64,000 nucleotides of DNA from Codonopsis lanceolata. Lineage: Eukaryota; Streptophyta; Magnoliopsida; Asterales; Campanulaceae. The notes under the pieces were generated by a model. That model ran no database searches and had not been told where the DNA came from. It saw only the letters and a program-made list of their open reading frames with translations. Every line of letters begins with the position of its first letter. Within the stretch, counting starts at the first letter, position 1. Where the stretch lies: assembly GCA_013146195.2 (NCBI GenBank), contig CM028377.1, forward strand, positions 105,812,094 through 105,876,093, written 5' to 3'. Both the position numbers and the translations under genes were made by a program. Positions 46,885 through 58,400 of this stretch are shown in pieces.

Positions 46885-47903
46885 TAAATATACTTGTAAC
46901 AATTATCGGAACGAAACTGCTGCAAGATGGAGAATCATATCCACAAATATAGACACGGATGTATAGGAACGCAATATTCAAATGCATAAATTAATATAAC
47001 AAGCATACTTTAGCCAGAAACAAAGAAAAACAAAAAAAAAGTTTTTGTTTTGAGTCTAGCCCTCCATTTTATTTAAAATAAAACAACTCCCCAACAGAGT
47101 CGCCACTATGGGTCACTCAACGTGCACCGCCGCCCGCCCTTGGATAGGGTGCTGCACGCTTGATGCTTGAGACATACATTGCTCTCGTTCCACCCTCCCT
47201 TATTTAGGGAAAGACGAAATCAAAAGTGCGAGAGGAGTGATGTCTAAGATAGCGCATTGTAATGCACCTCGGTTAACTTAAGTGGATTTTTGATCCAATC
47301 TGGGAACTTGTGGTTCCCGCATCAAGTTATCCCTTTTTTAGGGGATACCAGGATATGAGAATGCATCACCCTTTCATTCTCATTTTCCCTTTTCTAGGAA
47401 AAAACGGAAAAGTGCAAAAAAGTATGTTGTTACGCCCCCAATATGGATTTTATTAAAAATAGCCTTATGGTCAGTTTTGATTCACTATGAGAGCCTTGAG
47501 TTTCCCACATCAAGTTATTCCTTTTTTAGGGAATATTAGGATATTAGGATATGGGAATACACCATCCTTTCATTCTCATTTTCCTTTTTTTAGGGAAAAA
47601 ACGGAAAAGTGTAAGAAATGAGTGCTGCGAGGCCCAACGGGATCCAAAAAGTTTTAGACTCGTCATCTTTATTTTAAGGTAAAAAAAAAAACAGAGATTG
47701 AAAACGAGTTCGGAGGCTAAGTTACGAGTTGGGAAGGTGCTAGGCACCCAACTCGCCCTTTCGATCTCAAAAATAGTTTTTCGCTAAAGTATTCTTATTG
47801 TTATATTTACTTAGCAAATAAATATAAATATATAAATAAAGCATTAAAAGACAGGAAAATAAAACAAATACATCTGTGGCTACATTATTTAGACAGGTGT
47901 TTC
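46885..47903. mobile_element. Probable LTR-retrotransposon remnant (Ogre/Tat-like leader sequence)
   Basis: ACTCCCCAACAGAGTCGCCACTATGGG at about 47087-47113 and GGTGCTAGGCACCCAACTCGCCC at about 47736-47758 resemble the LTR/leader of Ogre/Tat gypsy elements. A phrase, ATACCAGGATATG...CCTTTCATTCTCATTTTCC, occurs twice (about 47344-47390 and 47530-47585), marking an internal duplication of about 190 bp. No coding region is present. Family call is by resemblance only. Confidence 0.4.
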
Positions 47904-48665
47904 TAGGGGTGTCAATCCGAGTCGTCAAACCACCAAGTCGAGTCGAACCATGCGGTTTGGTTCGGTTTTGGGTGCAATATGGTTCAGCTCGGTTTGAGAT
48001 TTTGGGAAGTCGAACGGTTTGGTTTGGTTTGCGGCTTGACATGTCGAGTCGAGTCAAACAGAACCAAACCAAACCATTTTGAGCAAAACCACCAAGTCGA
48101 ACCATCGAGCCGAACCACCAAGTCGAACCACCGAGCCAAACAACAAATTCTTTTGAATTCCTAACCTTTATACTTTAGTACTCTTATACTATTAATATTT
48201 TTATACTATATAAACTATAAGGGTAATATTAGTATTTAGGAATTTGCCTATAGATTTTTTGAATTTACATAAACGTTTTAAATATAATATACATTGTATT
48301 TTTATTATATTGGATTCAATTTATTGATTATAAGAATTATAAATGTTAATCCTTTTATTTGAAAGTTTGTGTAATTTTTTTAAAAGTGAGTTATGAATAT
48401 AATTGTATTATATTTAATTTTTTAGTATTTTCTTTAGCGTGTTTTTATAATATTTTCTTGGTTTACTTAAATTTTGAATGAGTAGAACTTTCTAAATTCA
48501 GACCGAAATGAAATCAAATCGCGAAACCGAACCAAGTCGAACCATCATGGTTCGGTTCGGTTCAGCTCAAGACTTAAACGGTTTAGCTCCGGTTTGATTT
48601 TTCTCAAACCAATGGCATACGGTTCAGCTCATAAGTTGTTCCAAGTCGAATCATTTACACCCCTA
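47904..48665. mobile_element. Non-autonomous hAT element, copy 1 of a family
   Basis: TAGGGGTGTCAAT at the left and ATTTACACCCCTA at the right are inverted ends. The target GGTGTTTC is duplicated exactly at 47896-47903 and 48666-48673 (8 bp, hAT). The subterminal regions carry many CGGTTTGGTTCGGTTT / AACCGAACC motifs in both orientations, probably transposase-binding repeats. No ORF of note. 762 bp. Confidence 0.88.
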
Positions 48666-48673
48666 GGTGTTTC

Positions 48674-49689
48674 AGACACCTATGTCTAAATAAGACATAG
48701 GTGTTACAGACTTCGTTTATGGTGTTCGGTAGTTGACACTTATGAAGAGAACTCTTTTGTGGAAATAGTAAACAGAACTCATTATTAGCATTTTCGTTTA
48801 TCTTGTATACCCCGTGTACAAGAACGCGTCACCTGTTTTGGCGCTTTGATTTATTAATTTATTTACTTATATAAAAAATGATTCTGCCTACTTGAACTTT
48901 AAAATCATTATGGCTTCCTCATACTTTCTAAAATGCCTTAAAACTCCTACAAAATGGTATTAGTTCAAAATCCACTGATGGACTATTTAAAACGGCCTAA
49001 GTTCAAAATCTGCTGATGTGACAAAGTCTATCTTTAGATAAGTAGCTTATGTAAGATGAGCTCTCATGTCTATTTTATAATTTACATTTTATTCAAAGTT
49101 GTTTTATTTAACTATTGAGTTTGTATCTTTCATATTATTTCTTTACAACATGTTGATATATTGCTGGTGTAGATCTGGTGATAACATATTGATGATACAT
49201 GAAAAAATATTCTATTGATAGAACTTTCAAAAGGGATTGCATTATCAAGTAGTTGATGGCCTGCATGCGTGACTCCCAATCCATGTGCTCAATGACCAAA
49301 AGTTATACCACCATACTTAAATTCAAATGTTTCAACAATTTATGTTTCAGTCTAGGTATCGAAATTCCAGTCAATCTTCAATGACTTAATTAGATACAAA
49401 GGTTGACTCAAGTTTTCATAATTTCACAATTAAGATTAACAGTTGGTGTTAATTGTGATTAGTAGGTGTCAACCAACGATATCATCCAAAGGCTAAAGCG
49501 ACTCAAAAAGCTTAACCAGTGACCTTAATTATTCCAACCATTGGTATCTACCGGTTGTTTCAACAATTGGTATCTATTGGTTGATTAAAAAGAGTTGTGT
49601 GCTTACACTGAAGAGGAGCCTATTAAATAAAAATTCTAATGAAAAGATCAATTTAGATTATGTGGGGGGATTTCATAGACTTTCGGAAA
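48674..49689. other. No recognisable gene
   Basis: AT-rich. Short near-repeats such as CAACCATTGGTATCTACCGGTTG around 49530-49590 are visible, but no coding or transposon structure is supported. Confidence 0.45.
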
Positions 49690-50901
49690 GATTGCCGATA
49701 AAAATCAGAAGTCTAGTTTGATGTGGGAATGGATTGGAGAGTTTTAGCTTGGACGGCAAAGAAACTGAGAAGTTCGCAGAAGAAACTCAACTGGTTACAG
49801 CATGGTGAAGATGGTAACAACAAAAATTTCAAACTGGGGTTTGAGAAATTGGAGTGTGGGGAATGGGATTGAGGATTGTTGGAGCTTGGGGTGAGGAAAA
49901 AGGAGGGAGACTGAACGTATTTAACAGCTTTGGGGACACTCAAGTTGATTTTGAGGAAACTCCTGTAGAGGCAGTTTGAAGTTTCTGGAGAGATTCTTAG
50001 TAGGCAGTTTGGTGGAGCTTGAGTGCTCTGCGCTGCCGTGTTCCGAAGTTCAAAGTGGAAAACGCCAGGAGGGGTCCAGGTGAGTGGGAATTATTTCCTC
50101 TTCATATTTCCCTCTAAGGAAGAAGCTTGTCGTATTTTGATTGAGAAGGTTAGGATGTTTAACCAGTTCCTTTGGCTCTTAGAGAGATGGAACCCGATTG
50201 GGCGCAACCAGTGTATGGACCATCGAACGCAGGAAGCGTGGGTTACCTTTGCATTTGTGGGGGCAAGAAATCTTCAAGAAGATTGGAGAGTTGTGGCGGC
50301 TTTGTAGCGATGGGAAAGCAAGCGAGGAGAAACATTGATAGTTTTCCCGGCAAGCTGTGTGGATAGGGGTAGTGTTTTTTGTCCCTTTATGGGCTAAAAA
50401 ATCTTGGTTTCACTCCCGCGGCCACGGCGACGGAGGGTGGTGGTAGATCCTGGGAATCACCGAATTGGTCGAGGGGAGGGAAGATGAGTGGGACGCACGC
50501 ATAATTCTAGTGTTAAGTTTTTAGATAGGCATAATCCCTACACTGTTGGCACTTCGTATGACTTCAGAAAAGGCTTGGGAGGCATGTGGGGTGCAGGAAA
50601 TTCAAATTTCAAACTTCATCAAAACTGGCATAAGCTCCTGGGGGGTCGATCTCATGTAGGAGTAGCCCGGCTCTTTTCGGCTAGACTGCATGCATTGAAG
50701 AATGGGCGTGGTAGAGGCCCATCTAATTACACAAGGGCTGTGAAGGGTAAATGGGTTATTCGTAATGGAGAAAAGGCCGAAGGGCTGGATCAGTCAGTTG
50801 GGCTCAAGGGTGTTAGTGGGGTTGGGCTTTCTAGCAGTAACAACTTAAGGGGGGAGCACTTCAAAGGTGGCCACCAGACCCATTCCGAAAACCAACCTTA
50901 G
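49690..50901 (+). pseudogene. L1 LINE ORF1 (gag-like, DUF4283) remnant
   Basis: The stretch at 50086-50215 translates to NYFLFIFPSKEEACRILIEK, then MFNQFLWLLERWNP, the hallmark of the N-terminal DUF4283 domain of plant L1 ORF1. A second frame continues FKKIGELW-type sequence and GGFVAMGKQARRNIDSFPG to about 50366, so a shift lies near 50240. 50488-50901 is a further open stretch with a Gly/Ser-rich C-terminal look. Several stops and frame changes make it non-functional. ORF2 is not contiguous: unrelated and palindromic sequence follows. Confidence 0.65.
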
Positions 50902-51265
50902 AAACCTTCTTACCTTTTCTCCAAAACGTCACCGTTTACATTCAAAATTTTAAATTTTAAATTACTGCGGGACCACGTGCTAGCATTGAAAGGTGTGAAT
51001 TACTTGTTACTCTTACACCCTCCCTCAATCAACTTGGTTGCGTGCGGGCCACTTTCCTTCCTACCTTCCGGCCTCCTTGATTGAGCCCTAGAGTAAATTC
51101 TGCCACCCTGCAACCTCCGAGTCTTGCATATAGGGTGGTCTCCGCCCAAATTGGCATAGAGAAAAAATTTCCCCTACCCCAATTCTCACGCTAGCCGGAA
51201 GCTCCTCCTTGATGCTAACCAAAATGCAAGCCCACCCCTTTTCTGCCACCTCCTTGTAGGACTTG
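50902..51265 (-). other. Unassigned; contains inverted LINE ORF1-like sequence at its right end
   Basis: The minus-strand ORF 51405-51088 runs from the palindrome into this stretch, beginning NYNYFIFVFPSKEEASRILN, so ORF1-like sequence is present in inverted orientation. 50902-51080 has no signal I recognise. Confidence 0.4.
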
Positions 51266-52357
51266 TCCCCTTCCTTCCCCTTAGGAACTTGCTTCCAATC
51301 ATTTCCATGCCCCTTTAAGTTTTTCTCCCCAGAACTCTTCTCATTCAGAATACGACTTGCCTCTTCCTTCGAGGGAAAAACGAAAATAAAGTAATTGTAA
51401 TTCAACTATCGCACTTCCACCCCTTCGGCCGTCTTCCATCTTAAATTCACCCAACTTTGCATCTGCAATTGGAGATGAATGGACCAATCAATATTTCCTA
51501 CACAACCCACCAGACATCTCTCTAAAAAAACTTACGGTTTCCTCCTCTAAATCTGACCATGGCGGGATTTCTGCCACCTCCTTGTAGGACTTGTCCCCTT
51601 CCTTCCCCTTAGGAACTTGCTTCCAATCATTTCCATTCCCCTTGAAGTTTTCCTACCTGCTTGAAATAAATCTAGATGAATGAATCACCTGCCTCTTTTT
51701 CCAAAGCAAACCTCGAGACCTGGAAGCTTTCTCCAACCATTCACAGACCCATAAAAGCTCGATGTCGCAAAGAACTCCTACAAGAACAATACCTCTGTTT
51801 CTTTCTAAGGGTAGGAATCCTCTGAATTCACAATCGTCTCTACAGGAAACTTCAAAGGATTTCCTGCTTGCTTGAAATAAAGTGTTATCATCCTCTCACG
51901 CTCTCTCTCACTATTTATCATCCTCATCCCTAGGTGATCATTATATCTGATCCATCATGCATGAATTATCTTCAGTGAACAGTGAAATCTTATTATCTTC
52001 ACAAACCCTTCAACTAGGTGTTACCCATAAAGTGTAGCTACAACACATAAATCTATATAAACCAAACAAATTTCGGAAAGATTCAAGACTAAAGTGTAGA
52101 CATTGCGGTTATGGTTATGTTTCAGCCTCATTCCCCATCTCATTACAAAGATCACCACCCACGCCATTAATTGAGTCGGCATATAAGCAAAAAAATGAAT
52201 GGTATATATATTAGTTTGATTAATGAAATCATTCGCCTGGTAGGAAATTTTCCAAATTACCTAAATTCATTTTACTATTTCCCACTAATTAACCATAATC
52301 AATCAATGGTATAAAACCCTAATTAAATCTCAAACAATAATTGAAATTATAACTTAA

Positions 52358-52659
52358 CGGGCTTGTTTGATAGTCGGAGAAGGATAAGCAGTATTATTAA
52401 TCTCAGTACTATTAGTGCCCTGGCTATTAATCCTCACTTATATATTGAGGGTAGTTTTGACATTAAAAATGTTAATCCCAATTTTTTTAGTGAGGGTGCT
52501 AATAATACCACCCTCCCCCTTGGTATTAATAGCGAGGGGGATAATGACTTTATCTGGATAACTCGTGCTATTAGTCCCGACCATCTATTGCGTACCAAAC
52601 ATTAGGCAACTCGGCTTATTAATCCTATCTGATCATAATCCTGGCTACCAAACGACACC
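52358..52659. mobile_element. MITE private to the left palindrome arm
   Basis: The start CGGGCTTGTTTGATAGTCGG and the end CTGGCTACCAAACGACACC form imperfect inverted repeats (GTTTGRTAGYC). The right arm shows the uninterrupted target as CTTAAAGTGTTGAAGG (complement at about 53000-53015). TAA before and CAA after the element suggest a 3-bp duplication of PIF/Harbinger (Tourist) type with one change. An ORF across it (52363-52605) is chance. Confidence 0.68.
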
Positions 52660-53058
52660 AAAGTGTTGAAGGATTAGAGACATGGAACGCAAAAATATTT
52701 CAATCGAGAGTGAGCACGAGAGAGTTACTGCCAGTCGGCAGCTTGTGTGCGTGGGAGGAGAGACTAACGAGCCTCGAGAAAGGGTTTTCAAAAAGTGGGG
52801 TTTTTGACCGATTTTTTGTTTTAGAACCGATTCCTTGAACAAAAAAATCGCCTCCTAAAACAAAAAATCTAAAACCCCACTTTTGAAAACCCTCTTCTCA
52901 TGACTCGCTTAGTCTCTCCCTCCCACGACACAACGCCCGGCGCAGTGTAACTCTCTCCTCACTCTCGATTGAAATATTTTTGCATTCCATGTCTCTAATC
53001 CTTCAACACTTTAAGCTATAATTTCAATTATTGTCTGAGATTTAATTAGGGTTTTATA

Positions 53059-53325
53059 TAGGGGTGTAAATCGAAACCACGGAACCATGGAACCGAACCA
53101 AACCAAACCAAACCAGTCGGTTTGGTTCGGTTTTGGTCGAATACGGTTTGGTTTCGGTTTCTAAAATTGGAAAACCACTCGGTTCGGTTCGGTTCGGTTC
53201 ACGGTTTTTGGTATCAAACTAAACCAAACCAAACCAAACCAAACCACCATATATATTTTATTTATTTATTATATAATATATATTTTATTACATTTATTAA
53301 CTATTTTGAAGCTTTGATTTATTCA

Positions 53326-53387
<62 letters not shown>

Positions 53388-53721
53388 GGATACTAAATCA
53401 AAAAAAATCTTGAATGTTGGAGAACTATTATTTCATCCATTGTTTGTGTTTATTTTAGAATTTGTTTTATTTTATTTATGATAATTTGTTGTTAGTAGGT
53501 TATTTCCTAATTTTTATGTTAATTCCAAATTAAAATCTTATTTTTATTGTTAATTTTAATGTTGGTTAATTTCATTAAAAATAATTTATATAAACCACAA
53601 AATCGAACCAAACCAAACCAAACCGAGTGATTCGGTTCGGTTTTGTTCCAAGTCTTACGCGGTTCGGTTCGGTTTGTGGTTTTGGCATAAATCAAACCAA
53701 ACCGAACCACTTACACCCCTA
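53059..53721. mobile_element. Non-autonomous hAT element, copy 2 of the TAGGGGTGT family
   Basis: TAGGGGTGTAAAT...CACTTACACCCCTA ends with exact target duplication GTTTTATA at 53051-53058 and 53722-53729. The left palindrome arm has the single-copy site (TATAAAAC, about 52311-52318). Subterminal AACCAAACC / GGTTCGG repeats match copy 1 at 47904. A (TA)n tract fills 53327-53386; the Tyr-Ile ORF there is artefactual. Confidence 0.9.
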
Positions 53722-54804
53722 GTTTTATACCATTGATTGATTATGGTTAATTAGTGGGAAATAGTAAAATGAATTTAGGTAATTTGGAAAATTTCCTACT
53801 AGGTGAATGATTTCATTAATCAAACTAATATATATACCATTCATTTTTTTGCTTATATGCCGACTCCAATTAATGAGCGTGGGTGGTGATGCTGTAATGA
53901 GATGGGGGAATGAACTGAAACATAACCATAACTGCAATGTCTACACTTTAGTCTTGAATCTTTACGAAATTTGTTTGGTTTATATAGATTTATGTGTTGT
54001 AGCTACACTTTATGGGTAACACCTAGTTGAAGGGTTTGTGAAGATAATAAGATTTCACTGTTCACTGAAGATAATTCATGCATGATGGATCAGATATAAT
54101 GATCACCTAGGGATGAGGATGATAAATAGTGAGAGAGAGCGTGAGAGGGTGATAACACTTTATTTCAAGCAGGCAGGAAATCCTTTGAAATTTCCTGTAG
54201 AGACGATTGTGAATTCAGAGGATTCCTACCCTTAGAAAGAAACAGAGGTATTGTTCTTGTAGGAGTTCTTTCCGACATCGAGCTTTTATGGGTCTGTGAA
54301 TGGTTGGAGAAAGCTTCCAGGTCTCGAGGTTTGCTTTGGAAAAAGAGGCAGGTGATTCATTCATCTAGATTTATTTCAAGCAGGTAGGAAAACTTCAAGG
54401 GGAATGGAAATGATTGGAAGCAAGTTCCTAAGGGGAAGGAAGGGGACAAGTCCTACAAGGAGGTGGCAGAAATCCCGCCATGGCCAGATTTAGAGGAGGA
54501 AACCGTAAGTTTTTTTAGAGAGATGTCTGGTGGGTTGTGTAGGAAATATTGATTGGTCCATTCATCTCCAAGTGCAGCTCCAAAGTTGGGTGAATTTAAG
54601 ATGGAAGACGGCCGAAGGGGTGGAAGTGCGATAGTTGAATTACAATTACTTTATTTTCGTTTTTCCCTCGAAGGAAGAGGCAAGTCGTATTCTGAATGAG
54701 AAGAGTTCTGGGGAGAAAAACTTCAAGGGGCATGGAAATGATTGGAAGCAAGTTCCTAAGGGGAAGGAAGGGGAAGAAGGATTTTTTTCATCGACGTAGA
54801 GGCA

Positions 54805-55359
54805 GTGCAGAGGTTACGTAATAGGGATAGTAATGTAGTGGAGTGTGATTTGGAGGATGGTGAATTCTCCCAGAATGAAGGGGTTCCTATGGGAGATGGC
54901 CACCACTCAATGATTCTGGAGGAGTCAGTTCTTCGGGCGCTGTTGAACTTGGAGAGGCCTGGTGCCGGTGTTGCATCAGGTAATATGGAAGGACCTGTGA
55001 ACCGTGATGAGGGCATTCAGACAAAGCCTTATGTGGTTGAGGGTGTCTCAGACCTTAACCAAGGTAATGGCTATTACTCTCCTAGTGGTGCCATTAGTGA
55101 GTGTTCGGGTGATGAGTTGGAAGAGCCTTTGGACTGCACCCCACTCGCAGTGATCCCTCCTCCAGAGCTTGGTGCTGCTGAAACTCTTTTGGATGCTGCA
55201 AGGGTAGAGGATATTTCAAGTTGGGTAAAAAGTAGAATTGAAGGCTTTGGAGAATTTTTAGAAGTGTCTTATGATGGTTATGAAGACAAAATTTTGGAAC
55301 TGCTCAGGGATATTTATCAGAACCGTAAGGTCTCAAAGGATATTAGTACCAAAAATTAA
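54805..55359 (+). CDS. LINE ORF1 C-terminal region (probable remnant ORF)
   Basis: A 184-codon open frame, acidic (VVECDLEDGEF, SECSGDELEEP), ending 114 bp before the ORF2 start. Its position and composition fit the poorly conserved C-terminal part of L1 ORF1, in which the N-terminal RNA-binding region is separate. No zinc knuckle is visible. It is unlikely to be a host gene. Confidence 0.45.
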   Translation: MQRLRNRDSNVVECDLEDGEFSQNEGVPMGDGHHSMILEESVLRALLNLERPGAGVASGNMEGPVNRDEGIQTKPYVVEGVSDLNQGNGYYSPSGAISECSGDELEEPLDCTPLAVIPPPELGAAETLLDAARVEDISSWVKSRIEGFGEFLEVSYDGYEDKILELLRDIYQNRKVSKDISTKN

Positions 55360-55473
55360 AGCAGTTACAATGCCAAGGTGTTAAGAGAATTGAAGCAACT
55401 GCGATGCAGCTTAAACTTAAGAGTAGATTGATAACAGTGGGTTGTTGGGCAGGGTTGAAAATAGACTTTAATT

Positions 55474-58400
55474 ATGAATACACGAATTATTGTATGGAAT
55501 GTGTGGGTACTTAATGACAGAGATAAGAGACTTCTTATTAGGGCTGCTTTTCGTAGATGGAATCCGCATGTATTGTGTCTTATTAAAACAAAAGTTATGG
55601 ATTGGGGAATGGTAAATAGTGTCTGGGATAATAGATGGGTCGACTTGGATTGTTTAAAGGCTGTGGGTTCAGCGGGTGTAATCCTTGTCATGTGGGATCG
55701 GAAAATCGTCTCGAAGGTAGAAGCGTATCGCCGATGATCACTCGCTTGTGTTCGAACTTTGAGGAGACCAATAAAATTGGTTGTTTTCTGGAGTTTACGG
55801 TCCCACTTCTGTAGTGGAGAGAAGGAACTTATGGGTGGAACTAGAAGCAGTTAGGAGGAGGTGGAATATTTCGTGGTGCATAGGGGGAGATTTTAATGTT
55901 GTCCGCTTCCCTCATGAGCAGTCGGGAGCGGGAGCATGTGCATTCATGTCTGTGATGACAGAATTTAATGATTTCCTCAATGTAGCAGAATTAGTGGATT
56001 TGCCCATTTGAGAATTGAATAGGCAGGGATTTGTGGATTCGTATACTGTTGAGGGGGGGTTCCAGGTTTCGTCATGGCTAAGAAGCTGAAAGCGCTCAAG
56101 AAGGATTTAAAAAACAGGTAGATCTCAAAACCAAAGATTTGGAAGAGAAGATCAGGAGAATAGATGAAAGAACTGGGGGAGAAGAGAGCAATGAGGTTGA
56201 GGTAAGTCGTAGAGAGGAACTCATTATAGGGCTGGAACGTCTTCTTAAAAGCGAGGAGACTAGTTGGAGGCAAAAGTCCCAAATTCAGTGGCTAGGGGAG
56301 GAGGGAGACAAAAATACTAATTTTTTTCAACATATGGCGAGTGTTCATTCTGCAGTAAACCAGATCCATAAGGTCACCATAGATGGCATTACTCTGCAAG
56401 ATCCTGAAGAGGTTAAGAAAGGCATTGTGGATTTCTATCAGAATCTGTAACACTGCCTTCATAGCATTGATTCCAAAAGAAGAAAGGAGCCGGTGATGCC
56501 AAGGATTTCAGGCCGATCAGTCTAGTTGGCGGGGTGTACAATCTCATCTCTAAGGTGATGTCTCAGATGTAGAGAAAGGTGTTGGGCAAGATTATCTCTG
56601 AATCTCAGCATGCTTTTGTCATGGAGAGGTAAATTCTTGATGCATCGTTGATTGCCAATGAAATTTTGGATGCTAGGATAAAAGGTTGAGTTCCGGGAAT
56701 TCTTTGCAAGCTGGACATTGAAAATGCATATGATCACGTTAATTGGGGTTTTTTGTTGTACCTTATGGAAGGGATTACAAGTGGAGGAATTAGGTCCAGT
56801 TTTGCATATCTTCAGCTAGGTTCTCGATGTTGGTAAATGGAGAACCCGCAGGTTTTTTCCCGAGCTTGAGGGGCTTGAGATAAGTAGATCCTCTTTCCCC
56901 ATTTTTGTTCATCATAGTCATGGAGGCCCTTAGCAAACTTCTGGAGAAAGCTGCTTTGGGGGGTTGCATTAGTGGGTTGAGAGTGGGTGGGGGTGATACT
57001 TTGGAGACTTTGGTGTCCCATCTCCTCTTTGGAGACGACACCCTAGTTTTTTGCGGTGCGGAGCAGTCCCAATTGGGTTATCTAAGGATGGTGTTGCTTT
57101 TCTTTTAGGTCGGGCTGCATATCAACATTCCCAAAAGTGATATTATTCTAGTGGGCGATGTGCGGGATGTTGATGCTCCGGCCTATTTTTTCGGATGCAA
57201 GGTTGCCAATCTTCCGTCCGTGTATCTTGGCTTGCCTATTGGAGCCCCGTATAAGAACAAGAATATGTGGAATTCAGTAATTGCAAGATTTGAACGTAGT
57301 TTGGCAGGTTGGAAGAACCGGTATTTGTCAAAAGGGGGGAGATTAGTATTGGTGAAAAACACACTATCGAGTTTGCTTATGTATTCTCTTTCACTTTTCG
57401 TAGTTCCAGCTTCGGTCCGAAATAGATTAGAGAAGCTAGAGGGGGATTTTTTGTGGGAAGGTCAATCGTTAGTATGGAAATTTCACCTTGTTAAATGGGA
57501 TACAGTTTGCTCTGAATTAGGGAAAGGGGGTTTAGGGTGGGCGACATGTCAAAAGTTGAGGCGAGAAGCGAGGCGCAAAAAAAGCGCAAAAAGGCGCTCA
57601 CGAAACAAATATTATGGAAAAATTAATAAATATATATATAACTTAACAAATCTCAATAAAACATGTAATGAGTGATGAAACTAAGTTAACAACATAATAA
57701 TATAATATTAATAACACAAATATCATCATTCATATTTGTGTGAAAATGAAACAGTATCAGCCCCAAAAAAAACATAAAGATAATAATTTTTTTAAGAAAA
57801 GAAAGTGTGAAAATGAAAAAATCAATACCCATTGATGAACAGTAGCAGAAGAATAATTTTTAAATACCTAGTGAATGTGTGAAACTAAAAGATAATATTT
57901 ATTTTAAATTGTTAAATTATTAAATTGTTAAACGAGAAGTCGACTAGTCAAGAACATCACAATACGTCAATACCCAAATAAAACAAAAAAATTGAACCGG
58001 AAGAAGTGTGAAGAACAGAAGAAGTCGGAAGTCGGAAGTCGAACTCGAACTCGAAAGTTGAAAGTTGAAACCTGCAAAAATCTGGAACTGAAGATGAAGA
58101 AATCCAGAAGGAATCTGGAACAAAGTCGTCATCTTCATCTACGAAGTCTTCGTCGAAGTCTTCATCTTCGTTAAACTTCGTCAGACTTCGTCTTCGTCAG
58201 GTCAGACTTCATCTTCGTTCGTGTCTTCGTCAAAGTCGAATAGCAGCACGGGATGAATATTTCGTCGAAGTCGTGTCTTTTATACCCCGTATACTATGCT
58301 ACTATATCGTTTTGTTAAAAAAAACCCCAAACCCCGTCCATTCGTTCGACCGGCGACTCCATCGCTTTTGTCGACTTTTTCAAGTCAAAAGACGCGGCCG

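Larger units (their letters stand above)
51266..54774. repeat. 3.5-kb imperfect palindrome (fold-back structure)
   Basis: 51266-52357 plus 52660-52824 is the inverted match of 54774-53722 plus 53058-52855. Paired examples: TACCATTGATTGATTATGG at 53728 with CCATAATCAATCAATGGTA at 52292, and ATCTAGATTTATTTCAAGC at 54363 with its complement near 51655. The centre is near 52839, where GATTTTTTGTTTTAG and CTAAAACAAAAAATC flank about 30 bp. Each arm carries one private transposon. The outer ends contain L1 ORF1-like coding sequence (FPSKEEASRILNEK) in opposite orientations, so the palindrome was built from or captured LINE sequence. Confidence 0.88.

Noticed and set aside
53122..53481. 119-codon plus-strand ORF
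   Set aside because: Lies wholly inside the hAT element, starts in its GGTTTGGTT subterminal repeats and runs through a (TA)n tract.
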